Shown here: positions 55,621 to 64,000 of the stretch, piece after piece
Numbering within the stretch: the stretch's first letter is position 1
Layout of the letters: each line of letters opens with the position of its first letter
Assembly (NCBI GenBank): GCA_022828595.1
Contig: JAKGHH010000003.1
Coordinates: 99,471,583-99,535,582, forward strand
Direction: 5' to 3'
Source of the DNA: Nelumbo lutea
Taxonomy: Eukaryota > Streptophyta > Magnoliopsida > Proteales > Nelumbonaceae
Length of the DNA: 64,000 nt
Made by a program: the position numbers and the translations under genes
The notes under the pieces: generated by a model
Seen by the model: only the letters and a program-made list of their open reading frames with translations
Databases searched by the model: none
What the model was told of the DNA's origin: nothing

Positions 55621-56340
55621 TGTAGATAAATGCAAAAAATAGAAGAAAAAAATACCAAAAAATGTAGAAATTAAAAAAAAACCAGAAAATTGCAAAAAAA
55701 GCAGAACTTTTGCAAAAAAAATGCAAAAAAAACTAGAAAATTGAAGGAAATGCATGAAAACACAAAAAAATATAGAAATTATGTAGAAAAGAACCAAAAA
55801 TTGTAGACAAAATCCAGAATTTTTCAAAAAAGTGTAGAAAAATACAAAAAAAATTGCAAAAAAAAGCAGAAAATACCAAAAAATTACAAAAATGCAGAAA
55901 TTTGTAGAAAATGCAAAAAATGCATATCTTTTATAAAAGTGCTTCCGTAAAAGTGTTTTCATAAAAGTACTTTCATAAAAGTGCTTTTATGCTTTCATAA
56001 AAGTACTTTTATAAAAGTGTTTTTGTGTAAAAGAACTTTTTTAAAAATGCTTTCATCAAAGTACTTTTACAAAAGTGCTTTTATGCTTTCATAAAAGTGT
56101 TTTTGTAAAAGTAATTTTGTAAAAATGCTTTCATAAAAGTACTTTTACAAAAGTGCTTTTATGCTTTTCATAAGTGTGTTCGTAAAAATACTTTCATAAA
56201 GTGCTTTCATGTAAAAGCACTTTTATAAAAGTACTTTCGTAAAAGTACTTTTGTAAGTATTTTCGTAAAAGTACTTTTTGTAAAATTGTTTTATAAAATT
56301 GCTTTTGTAAAAGTGTTTTCGTGTAAAATTGCATTTGAAC
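55621..56340. repeat. A-rich tract and AAAAGTRCTTTT minisatellite
   Basis: From 55621 to 55920 the plus strand is A-rich with short GCAGAAA, TGTAGAAA units. From 55930 to about 56340 the unit ATAAAAGTGCTTTT or GTAAAAGTACTTTT repeats more than 20 times. The core AAAAGTACTTTT is self-complementary, so the array can form many small hairpins. The long minus-strand frame across 55330-55962 follows from the A-richness. Confidence 0.85.
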
Positions 56341-56671
56341 ACGAAAGTTGATCAAATCTATTTTATTTCATTTTTTATCAGAAAATGAAATGTGGCATGG
56401 TGGTTTAGAATTGTAATAGATATGTATGCACAAAGAGACTTAGGTTTGAATTATTTCAACTATTGTATTTTTGAGATTTGGCGAGTATAGAATCAACCCA
56501 TCCTGACCCTAATGGATACCCTCGACCCAACCCACTTTGATCCTTTTCCACTAACCCTAATGGGTTAATCGACCCATATTGACCCGCCAAAAGAATGGGT
56601 GGGTATGGATGGATTCTAAGGTGGGTGGGTTGGGTGGGTCAAATGGGTTGAGGTCAAAATTGCTAGTCCTA

Positions 56672-56815
56672 AAGGTCAAGCTTGAAATCACAAGAAGATG
56701 ATAGTGGGTTTGAGGTAGATACTGGTGGTGGAGTCTCTGACACAATCAAGTCAGTAAAGAAGTAAGGGCGAGTTGAGGTGCAAGGCATGCTAAGGTGAGT
56801 AAAAGTAATGAGAGA
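56672..56815. other. Short spacer
   Basis: Sequence between the outer element and a tandem duplication; no structure seen. Confidence 0.4.
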
Positions 56816-57074
56816 GAGAGATTATTTATAGAAATGGTGTTTTAATGTAAACAAAAGAAGGAGTTACTTTTTTAAGAAAATTATTGAAGCTGTTAACTTT
56901 TTTCCATTTTTAAGAAAATTAATGTTATTTTTTTTCTATTTGTTTTTTTTTTTACTTATTCATCTCCATCATTTAGACTTCAATGCCAAAGGTCCACTTT
57001 GGTTAGGCAAGAAACGGACCAAAATGGAGAGGAGAAGAGAGATAGAAAGAAAGAGAAGTTATGTGGGACCTAGT

Positions 57075-57117
<43 letters not shown>

Positions 57118-57540
57118 TTGTGTGGGATCTGGTGGGGTGCAATGTCATAGGAAAGAGAGAGAGATATTATTTATAGAAATGGTATTTTAATGTAAACAAA
57201 AGAAGTAATGATTTTTTTAAGAAAATTATTGAAGTTGTTTTTTTTTTTTTTGCATTTTTAAGAAAATTAATATTCGTTATTTCTATTTATTTATTTATTT
57301 TTAACTTATTGAACTCCATCATTTAGACTTCAATGCCAAAGACCCGTTTTGGTTAGGCGAGACATGGACCAAAATGGAGGGGGGAAGAGAGATAGAAAGA
57401 GAGATAGAAAGAGAGATGTGTTATATGAGACCCAGTGTGATGAGAGGGTTTGTGTGAGACTCAATGGCACAATTGGGTTGGAGAGAGAGAGAATTGTGTG
57501 GGATTCGATAGGGCACAATGTCATATGAGAGAGAGAGAGG
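56816..57540. repeat. Tandem duplication, unit about 345 bases, with GA microsatellite
   Basis: ATTATTTATAGAAATGGT begins copies at 56821 and 57166. Each continues through GTAAACAAAAGAAG, CATCATTTAGACTTCAATGC and GGACCAAAATGGAG. A (GA)n run at 57080-57114 sits in the first copy only; the second has shorter AGAGATAGAAAG units. Confidence 0.85.
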
Positions 57541-57747
57541 TTGCGTGGATTTTATTTTTAAAAGTATTTAATATTTTTATTTTCTTTTTCTAACAAAATT
57601 ATTAAATAAACAACTCAAGTAATTAATAATATTATTATTGTTTTATAATATTGTGACCCCTAACTAAATAAAAGTATTTATTTAAGGCTTCTTTGTCTTT
57701 TAATTAGCCCCTACAGCGGAGGGTTAAATATTAACCTTTATCCAGAA

Positions 57748-57781
<34 letters not shown>

Positions 57782-58331
57782 GGAAGTTATTTGAGGACGC
57801 AGGTAATATGGAGTAAGGTGTAAGGAGGTGGGGTTGGCATTTGGCAAGCCGAACGCAACGCGGGATGGATAATGCTTCTACACCGAGCATGAAGACCAGT
57901 GCCTCATCATCTATACATCAATGACGCAAGTTATTATTGAACACCACCAAATGATTCATCAAACCAACGTCACTGTTCACTGATAGGTATGGCAAAGCAC
58001 ACTTACAAATTTTTACTACTCACTCATTTTTATTTATATTTAATGCAATATCCGATATTCATATTTTCAAATTTCGTTCATAAGAATTAATAAGAAAAAA
58101 AAAAGGGAGATCAATTCCAGGTCTACACAAAGTCTGTTCCATAAAGCTTCTTTACTTCAATTATTACTTGTTGCTTTCCAGTTTCATGAGGAAAGTCTCT
58201 CTCCCAAACAATTTTTGCTTTCTCTGTTTTCTCTATTGGTCCAGACTCAACCACCGTATCCCAGCTCATAAATCACAACTCAGTCACCATTCACAAGTCA
58301 CAACCAACCAGTCAGCCACCATGCTCCAGCT
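57541..58331. other. Spacer with an ATT microsatellite
   Basis: (ATT)n of about 10 units lies at 57748-57779. No gene or other repeat recognised. Confidence 0.6.
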
Positions 58332-58935
58332 TGGAGGTGTAAAGCGGGTTGTGTCATGGGCTGTCTTCAGCCATGCTACTCTCTATAGGGATAATTTGGG
58401 GGTCAGCCTGGCATGGCTCATGGCTTAAGCTCATGCGGGCCCGTGTTGTACTGTGCAATGCCTGGGCTTAGGCCGAGCAGGCTGCAAGCCGTGCCATAGG
58501 CCGAATTGGGTTAGACTGATTTTTTTTTTTTTTTTTTTTGACATTTTTTTTATTTTTTAATTTTTTTGTTAAATAAAACTAAAATATTTAATTTTTCTTT
58601 AAGAACTATTTACAAAAATAAGAAATCTAACAAAGAAACAAAAAAAAAAACTTAATCAAATAAGAAGTCAAAGAACAAAAACTCAAAATGAATAATAAAT
58701 TAAAAAAATTAGGAATTTTATTTCATTTAAATTTGAATGAATAAATAAAATATAAAAATTAAAAATTTCAATAAATTAATAAAATATAAAAAATACAATA
58801 TAGTTGTTTATAACTAGTCCATCAAGCGGGCCGAGCCCAGCCTGCCCGTGGTCATGCCGTGCAGTGCCGGCCCGGAGACCTGAAACCCGAGGCCAAGCAC
58901 GGTCCGCGGACGGCGCAGCCCAAAATTTGGTCGAT
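58332..58935 (-). mobile_element. Internally deleted relative of the 51.8-kb hAT element
   Basis: It begins TGGAGGTGTAAAGCGGGTTG, matching the reversed right end of the element at 51802-55032. The next bases have the same GGGCC-rich subterminal style, and 58560-58805 is the reverse complement of the AT-rich region at about 54540-54800 (shared TTCTTTGACTTCTTATTTG, TTTGTTAGATTTCTTATTTT). The transposase is absent. The far end has no clear terminus, so the copy is truncated or decayed near 58935. Confidence 0.7.
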
Positions 58936-59270
58936 GAATGAATGCCTTTAAAAACTGTTTGGTGTTCCAACTTCTTCTTTCTTGGGCTACTGCTGTCTGT
59001 TGTTTCCGCGCTCTGGATTGATGTTTATGGGGATGCAGCCATCCACCATTTCAAGTCGGATTCGAATTCCACCACCGTTTGCCGCCAGATGGAGACCATA
59101 TTCTCAAGCCCTGGTAATTTTAGCCTGATCCTTTCTTCTGTATTTGCTGGTTTGTCGGCTAAATTTAGCAAAGAGAGGAGATTGTTCATTGTGGTCTAGT
59201 GAAAAGATGATGACGTTGTTTCTTTACCCCTCTTGTCCTCCAAAATACGTGCAGACACTTCACCTGGTCG
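58936..59270. other. 3' flank of the FANTASTIC FOUR-like gene
   Basis: Likely contains the gene's 3' UTR on the minus strand. A plus-strand frame (58942-59199) starting MPLKTVWCSNFFFLGLLL looks like a signal peptide followed by 60 residues, but resembles nothing I know. Confidence 0.4.
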
Positions 59271-60137
59271 TCACGCAATGGTGGCTCCGAGGGGCAGGTG
59301 TTGCTCCACCTGGTGGTGGTGGTGTCGGTGTCGGTGATAGTTGATTTCTTTGTTACATCTTCGGAAACCTTCTCCACTCCCAACCGGAAATTGCCATTGC
59401 CCAATACAACTCTTCTCCCCATCTTTTGTTCCTTCTTCTTTTTCTTCTTTAATCTCCTCTTCATCTTCGTCGTCCTTCACTTCTTCATCCTCCGCTTCTC
59501 CCTTTTCCTCCTCCTTCTCTTCGTTCTGTTCTTCCACCATCTGCTCCTCTTGATCGATGGGTTCTGGTTTGATAAACTGCAACCTCAGCCGACCGTCTTG
59601 ACGGGAAGCCACGAGAATCTCTGGACGGTTGATCTTAACCTCAGTGAGCTCCAATCTTCCGTCCTTCCTCACCGGCTTGAGGTAGAAAGTAGGTTGGCCG
59701 TTCATGCTCAAGGAAGTCAAAGGTGGTGGGTATTTCATACTCTTGCTCCTAAACTTCTCCGCCGTATTCCTCCACCGTGGTGCCGGCGATCTAGCAACAA
59801 ACCTAGAGGGCTCCTGGATATCCATATCGTAATCGTTAACTCTCTCATCCAAGCTCTCGAACCCCAAACTCTCCGTGCACGACGTCAACCTATCCAGACC
59901 ACCATTGACGACATCATTATGAAGAAACCCAATCCCTTCCGACTGTTTATTGCCATGGGCAACGGTGGTGGTGGGCGTGGGATTAAGGGACTTTCCCATA
60001 TCACCAGCTAGGAGGCAAAGGCTGCCGATGGGTAAGGAGATACTCCGGCGGAGGGTGGGGGGTTCTCTCCTCCACTGTTCGTCATTGGAGCTGGACAAGC
60101 TTAGAAAAGAGTGGACGGTCTTCTTACTGAAATCCAT
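59271..60137 (-). CDS. FANTASTIC FOUR (FAF)-like protein
   Basis: An intact, intronless 288-residue frame. FAF proteins are plant-specific regulators; in Arabidopsis they affect shoot meristem size through the WUSCHEL pathway. The FAF domain is at about 136-190: YPPPLTSLSMNGQ, then YLKPVRKDGRLELTEVKI and SRQDGRLRLQFIKPE, with the characteristic two DGRL motifs. Before it lies RFVARSPAPRWRN (112-124). After it comes a strongly acidic stretch (about 196-245, mostly E and D) and a His-rich tail near 268-276. The N-terminus (SFLSLSSSNDEQW, RRSISLPIGSL) is Ser-rich. The first ATG in the frame is used. The C-terminus is longer than the domain needs; the acidic run is typical of the family. Confidence 0.9.
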   Translation of the reverse strand: MDFSKKTVHSFLSLSSSNDEQWRREPPTLRRSISLPIGSLCLLAGDMGKSLNPTPTTTVAHGNKQSEGIGFLHNDVVNGGLDRLTSCTESLGFESLDERVNDYDMDIQEPSRFVARSPAPRWRNTAEKFRSKSMKYPPPLTSLSMNGQPTFYLKPVRKDGRLELTEVKINRPEILVASRQDGRLRLQFIKPEPIDQEEQMVEEQNEEKEEEKGEAEDEEVKDDEDEEEIKEEKEEGTKDGEKSCIGQWQFPVGSGEGFRRCNKEINYHRHRHHHHQVEQHLPLGATIA

Positions 60138-60226
60138 AATTCCTGTTTTTTCTATTATTTTTCTAATGAGAAAATAAATAGAAAATTATAAACAAAAATT
60201 GAATTAGAGAGAGAATTGAATGAGAT

Positions 60227-60236
60227 GAATATATAG
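60227..60236 (-). promoter_or_regulatory. Candidate TATA box of the FAF-like gene
   Basis: On the minus strand CTATATATTC lies about 90 bases upstream of the ATG, followed by a CT-rich leader. Reasonable position for a plant promoter; not proven. Confidence 0.4.
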
Positions 60237-60239
60237 AGA

Positions 60240-62015
60240 GAAGTGACGAGGGCGTGAATGATATCCGCATGCCAAAGATAGGGGGAGAGAACCAGATTAG
60301 CAGACCCAGTGCAAACTGATTTGGATTTGGAACTGGAACCACTAACAAACAGCAAAAAACAGAATGGTGTGGAAGCTGCCAGCAATGACACCTCTGCCTT
60401 TGATTTTTTAGAACATTCAATGCTAACCGCTGGATGTAGATGTAGATCAGGATGAGGTAGCGGTTAGTAGCTGTCCTAAATCCATAATTAGCTACAACTA
60501 ATTAAACCCTTCACTCGGACTCGGTGGTGTGTGTCCCGAGCCAGCCAACCCCTAAAACTAAAGAAATGATATGATGATAACAAGGCTTTATGAATGGTAA
60601 AGGGTGGGGCCGGGTTTTGTATGCCCCGTCCCCGATCCTGAATTTAAACCCTGAACCTCATTAGGGCTATAAATTTCAATCCCTTTTCTTTTTTTTAACG
60701 GGAGTATGGGGATGGAATTCTCGAATTTCTTTTTTCCTATTTTGGTCATTGACATATATATATATATATATATATATTTATAAATTTATTTATTTTTAAT
60801 TTTTGAAATTCACTTAAAACTGTATTATATTTATAATATAATATAATATAATTGGGGCAGGTCTGGAGCTAGAGTTAAAGTGGGGTCAACAAATACCATC
60901 TCCTCTCATCTTGGTCCTCCCACTCAAACTTGATAAGTGGTAAAAATAAACCGAAAGTTCACATCTATACCCCACAACAATCCACAGATAGCACGTTTCC
61001 GCCGTGTATTAAAAATATTATTATCTGTGGGACGTTGTGCGGCACCCCCTGTGAGGCGCAGATGTGAATTCAAAAAAACCTATTACGCCGGAGTAGAATG
61101 GGAGCGGAATGGATCAAATAGAACTGCCGGCAGATGTGGCATGTTGTTTATCGATTTGTAGGAATCATAAATCCATCTCTATCACCCCAAAAGTTGTAGG
61201 TATCTCACATAGTGAAGAGGGGTTTGAAGGATGATAGTTGTAGTTTTTGTAGCTGCAATTCGGTGGGCGCTTTCTATTTTCTTCCCATGAATTCGGCACA
61301 AGTGGGCGATGGATGGGTGGAGGTGTGGAATCATGGAACTGGATATTCCCTTATTTCTACGCAGCCTACGCGGACACGGATACTTTAAAACCACAAGGAC
61401 CAACACGTTAAACAAAGTTACAAAACCATCATCATCTAATACCATTTATCTAACTCTCTCTATTTGCAATAAATAGAACCTAGTTATACACTTGGCAAAC
61501 GTCAACCCGATCCGGCCCAACTGAAAAACGGGCCATATTCCATACAAACTAGATGGTGACTGACCCGACCCTAAAACAATTTGGGTTGGGTTTGATCATG
61601 CCATGGGTCACTCCCGGGTCACTTATTTTCCATTCAATATTTTCAGGCCGGTATTGACCTAGGCGATCATTGAAACTGGACACTTAAACCCATATTTTTG
61701 GTAAAAAGTTGTTGGATTGTTAAAAACCAGTGACTCCGGCGATGGAACCATTAACCCGTCTGACCCATGAGTCAATTCTAACTTGAATATTTAAGGTTTG
61801 AGTCTAATATCTGCTGTCACAACCCAATAGCTGACTCGATTTGAATGACCCGGAAAGCCTTAACCTGATCCGATTTGGACTCGACCCGAGTCTCGATTGA
61901 TTTACGGGCTAAAAGTGATTTGGGGTTGAAACGGAACTGATAGCCTGACTTACAGGCCAAATAATGCAACCATTCTGGTGGATAAAAGGGTACATATTTA
62001 ATGCGGAAAAAAGGT
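60240..62015. other. Spacer with TA microsatellite and MITE-like pieces
   Basis: (TA)n lies at 60751-60776. From about 61490 to 61930 the sequence is full of GACCCGACC and its variants, typical of decayed hAT-like MITEs, but I cannot pair the ends. No gene. Confidence 0.5.
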
Positions 62016-62317
62016 TAGGGCTGTAAATGGATCGGGTCCAATCCGACGGACTCAATGGATTCGAACTGATTGGGCCGGTTCTGGTTTCAAGAATTAGAGC
62101 CAATGGATCGGCTTCGGGTCCTGATATAGTGTCTTGGTTATTATCGGATCCATCCAGTTCGACCCGATTGTCTCAAGAACCGATCAATTTGGTTTTGGGT
62201 CTAAAGGTTACATACCCTATCGGGTCCAACTCAATTCCAAGTCCCCAATATTTCATGTTGGGTCGGCTTTCCGGTTCTAGCTAGTGTCAACCCAAACCCG
62301 ACCCATTAACAACCCTA
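62016..62317. mobile_element. hAT-like MITE, TAGGGCTGT termini
   Basis: It starts TAGGGCTGTAAATGG and ends, reversed, TAGGGTTGTTAATGG. Flanks AAAAGGT (left) and AAATGGT (right) match at 6 of 7 counted positions. The interior carries GGGTCCAATCCGAC and related inverted motifs. Confidence 0.7.
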
Positions 62318-62338
62318 AAATGGTATAAGTTGTTTGAT

Positions 62339-62870
62339 TAGAGTTGTAGAGTGAGTCGTGCTGCGCCCTGGCCCATACCCCTAGGCCATGCCGGGATTGG
62401 CTTTTGAGACCTACGGGCTGGAATGGATCGGACTAGGAACCATTTAGGGGACCAATTCTTGAGTCAAATGGTCTGGCCATTTGGTATAAACGAACAACCT
62501 ATTCTGACAAAAAAGCCAAAAACAATTGTCTAGGTCAACGGTTCATTGACTAAATAATGGTTTTTGGCCAAAAAGCAGTTTGGGGGTGAAACAAAACTAG
62601 TTAGGTGACCAGTTCCCAGTTTTTCCAATCTAGTTTTGAAAATACCATATATATATTATAACTTTTCAATTTAATTATACTATTTTATTTCAATTGTATT
62701 ATATTTTTTAATTTCATTTTATTGTTTCATATATAAACAATTATATACATCAAAATTCATATAGAATAAGATTTTAAGATTTTTTAAATTTATTGTCTAT
62801 TTTGTTTATTTATTTTAAAATTTTCATTATTTTTTCAAAAATTTAAGTATATTTTTGGCATTGGTGCTAC
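62339..62870. mobile_element. hAT-related fragment
   Basis: It starts TAGAGTTGTAGAGTGAGTCG followed by CTGGCCC/GGCCATGCC repeats like the 51802 element. From 62640 on it is AT-rich and resembles the reverse of 12185-12300 (shared ATATACATCAAAATTCATAT). A piece at about 62440-62630 resembles the CAGTGTTTT-type MITE at 38180 and may be a further insertion. No right terminus was found. Confidence 0.5.
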
Positions 62871-62874
62871 AAAT

Positions 62875-63835
62875 ACAACATCGTTTTTTGAGAAAACAAT
62901 GTTTTTCTTTTTGTTTGGAAAAGTTGTTGCCAGGTAGGACGTTTCTCGGAGCAACAACAACACCTTCTGTTTGATATCAGTGCTCCATACATGTTTTCAA
63001 CACTAGTACCCATTATAGGAAGTCCATGTCACTACCACATTATGTCCTCGTTGATAGTAACGAGCTCCAATATGAGAAAAACATCGAATTTGGCATTGCT
63101 TTAAACCACGCCTTCTCGATTTCCAAGACATAACTTGGAGCACCATTTTTTATGGAAAAATGGTTCCAAAAATATTGATGTTTCTTGGAGCACTGCTTTT
63201 TCCAATGTGATGCTGATTTGTCACCGTTTTCTGGAGCAATAGCACCGATTCCAAATACCGCCTAAATGTCTTTCACATCCCCACCCACGACCCAGCCCGA
63301 GTTCTCGTGGACTAATGTCATAGGCCATACCAGGCCGGACCTTTAAAGGGTTCTGGGTCAAGCAAGCACGGTCCACCCAAGCCCACATGTTGGTACTACA
63401 CAACTCACCCACAAAATCATGTGGCATCGATCTTGCAGATACAACATCATTTTCTCAGAAAACAATGCTGTTGATGTGTGGGTTGGAAGCACTTTTTTTT
63501 TTTTTTGAGAAAATGGTGTATTCTTTTTGTTTGGAATCATTGCTAATAGGTAGGACATTCCCTAGAGTAACAACAACTATTTCTATTTGGTACCAATGCT
63601 CAAGGAAACGTTTTCAACACTGGTATCCATTATCCAATGCCACATCGCTGCCACCTCACATCCCTGTTGGTAGTAACGAGTTGCAACTCCAGGAAATGCC
63701 AAATTCAGTGTTACTCCAAGCCATGCCTTCCCGATTTTTAAGACGTAACTTAGAACACGTTCTAAACAAATGCCTATTTCCTAGAGTACTGTTTTTTGCA
63801 ACGTGGCATTGATGTGACGCTATTTTCTATAACAA
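62875..63835. repeat. Diverged direct duplication of about 380 bases, split by a hAT-like scrap
   Basis: Copy 1 (about 62875-63245) and copy 2 (about 63440-63835) share, in order, ACATCRTTTT, AGAAAACAATG, GTAGGACRTT, AACAACAACA, GTTTTCAACACT, GTAACGAGYT, CCAAGACATAACTT-like and GGAGCACTGTTTT-like phrases. The GGCCCGG-rich piece at 63285-63430 between them resembles hAT subterminal repeats. Copy 2 has an extra segment of about 50 bases at 63468-63515. No coding sequence. Confidence 0.75.
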
Positions 63836-64000
63836 CAGCAGCGGTGCGCAGCCCAGGTAGACTTGATGTGCGCATCGTTCACGTAGCAAGAAAACGTGCC
63901 ACGCGTCCTTAAATCGTGTGCGTCATAAAAACGTGCGAGGTGAACTCTCACCACTCTCTCGCCCATACTGAATCGAACCCACGCTGCACGTTGGTTCCCG
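63836..64000. other. Right edge, nothing recognised
   Basis: No gene or repeat is supported in the last 165 bases. Confidence 0.4.

Larger units (their letters stand above)
51753..56671. mobile_element. Large outer TIR element (about 4.9 kb with its insert)
   Basis: The left end TAGGGGTGGCAAATGGGTGG and the reversed right end TAGGACTAGCAATTTTGACC are imperfect inverted repeats. CAAGGTC lies just left and AAAGGTC just right. Both arms carry GGGTGGGTTGGG or ACCCACCC subterminal repeats. Its own interior (51753-51801 plus 55041-56671) is non-coding and made of tandem repeats. A 3.2-kb hAT element is inserted near its left end. Superfamily by terminus and flank style is hAT-like; this is an inference. 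Confidence 0.6.

Noticed and set aside
55330..55962. A 210-residue minus-strand frame rich in Phe
   Set aside because: It lies across an A-rich tract and tandem repeats; the Phe runs come from TTT codons. No domain or normal composition.
55190..56340. Possible CRISPR-like array of regularly spaced repeats
   Set aside because: The units are contiguous and diverged without unique spacers, and the context is a plant transposon.
58942..59199. An 85-residue plus-strand frame with a signal-peptide-like start
   Set aside because: No family resemblance and it lies in the probable 3' UTR of the FAF-like gene; kept only as a note.
59298..60011. A 237-residue plus-strand frame
   Set aside because: It is the antisense of the FAF-like gene, whose minus-strand product has recognisable family motifs.

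Overview
This window looks like nuclear DNA from a flowering plant. The evidence is spliced plant-type genes with long introns, two small plant-specific genes (an FPF1-like gene and a FANTASTIC FOUR-like gene), plant Ty1/copia, Ty3/gypsy Tat-type and LINE remnants, and many short inverted-repeat elements. The species cannot be named from the sequence. Most of the 64 kb is repeat-derived; genes are islands within it.

Layout. 1-3.1 kb: a decayed copia pol running off the left edge, followed by a LINE RNase H scrap that carries a MITE. 3.1-4.6 kb: a hAT-like MITE and two nested MITEs. 4.67-5.07 kb (minus): an intact FPF1-like gene. 5.2-10.9 kb: spacer with a LINE remnant and a MITE. 11-17 kb: gypsy LTR and leader, a minus-strand LTR-like block, hAT-like pieces and a minus-strand 'putative gypsy-type transposon' protein remnant. 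18.7 kb: an isolated exon resembling the DUF89 part of plant pantothenate kinase 2. 19.2-27 kb: a Tat/Ogre-like gypsy element with LTR, primer-binding site, a DUF7745-like extra reading frame whose middle is present three times, and gag. 27.5-28.6 kb: a minus-strand LTR-like block with AGCT-rich minisatellites.

The gene-rich stretch is 29.8-47.7 kb. It holds a tRNA-Ser(TGA) with a damaged acceptor stem, a four-exon SpoU-family RNA methyltransferase whose second intron received a LINE that was later hit by a MITE, a broken TM9 (nonaspanin) gene, and a four-exon DNase I-like (endonuclease/exonuclease/phosphatase fold) gene. From 49.8 to 58.9 kb come stacked DNA transposons, including a defective hAT element with a recognisable transposase inside a larger TIR element, plus several tandem repeats. 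59.27-60.14 kb (minus) is an intact FANTASTIC FOUR-like gene. The last 4 kb is MITEs, hAT debris and a degenerate direct duplication.

The intact genes do unrelated jobs (growth or flowering regulation, RNA methylation, a metal-phosphoesterase fold protein, meristem regulation), and nothing suggests a cluster or pathway. The most informative content is the transposon stratigraphy: target-site duplications give insertion order at several nested sites. I found no convincing new defence, metabolic or regulatory system.
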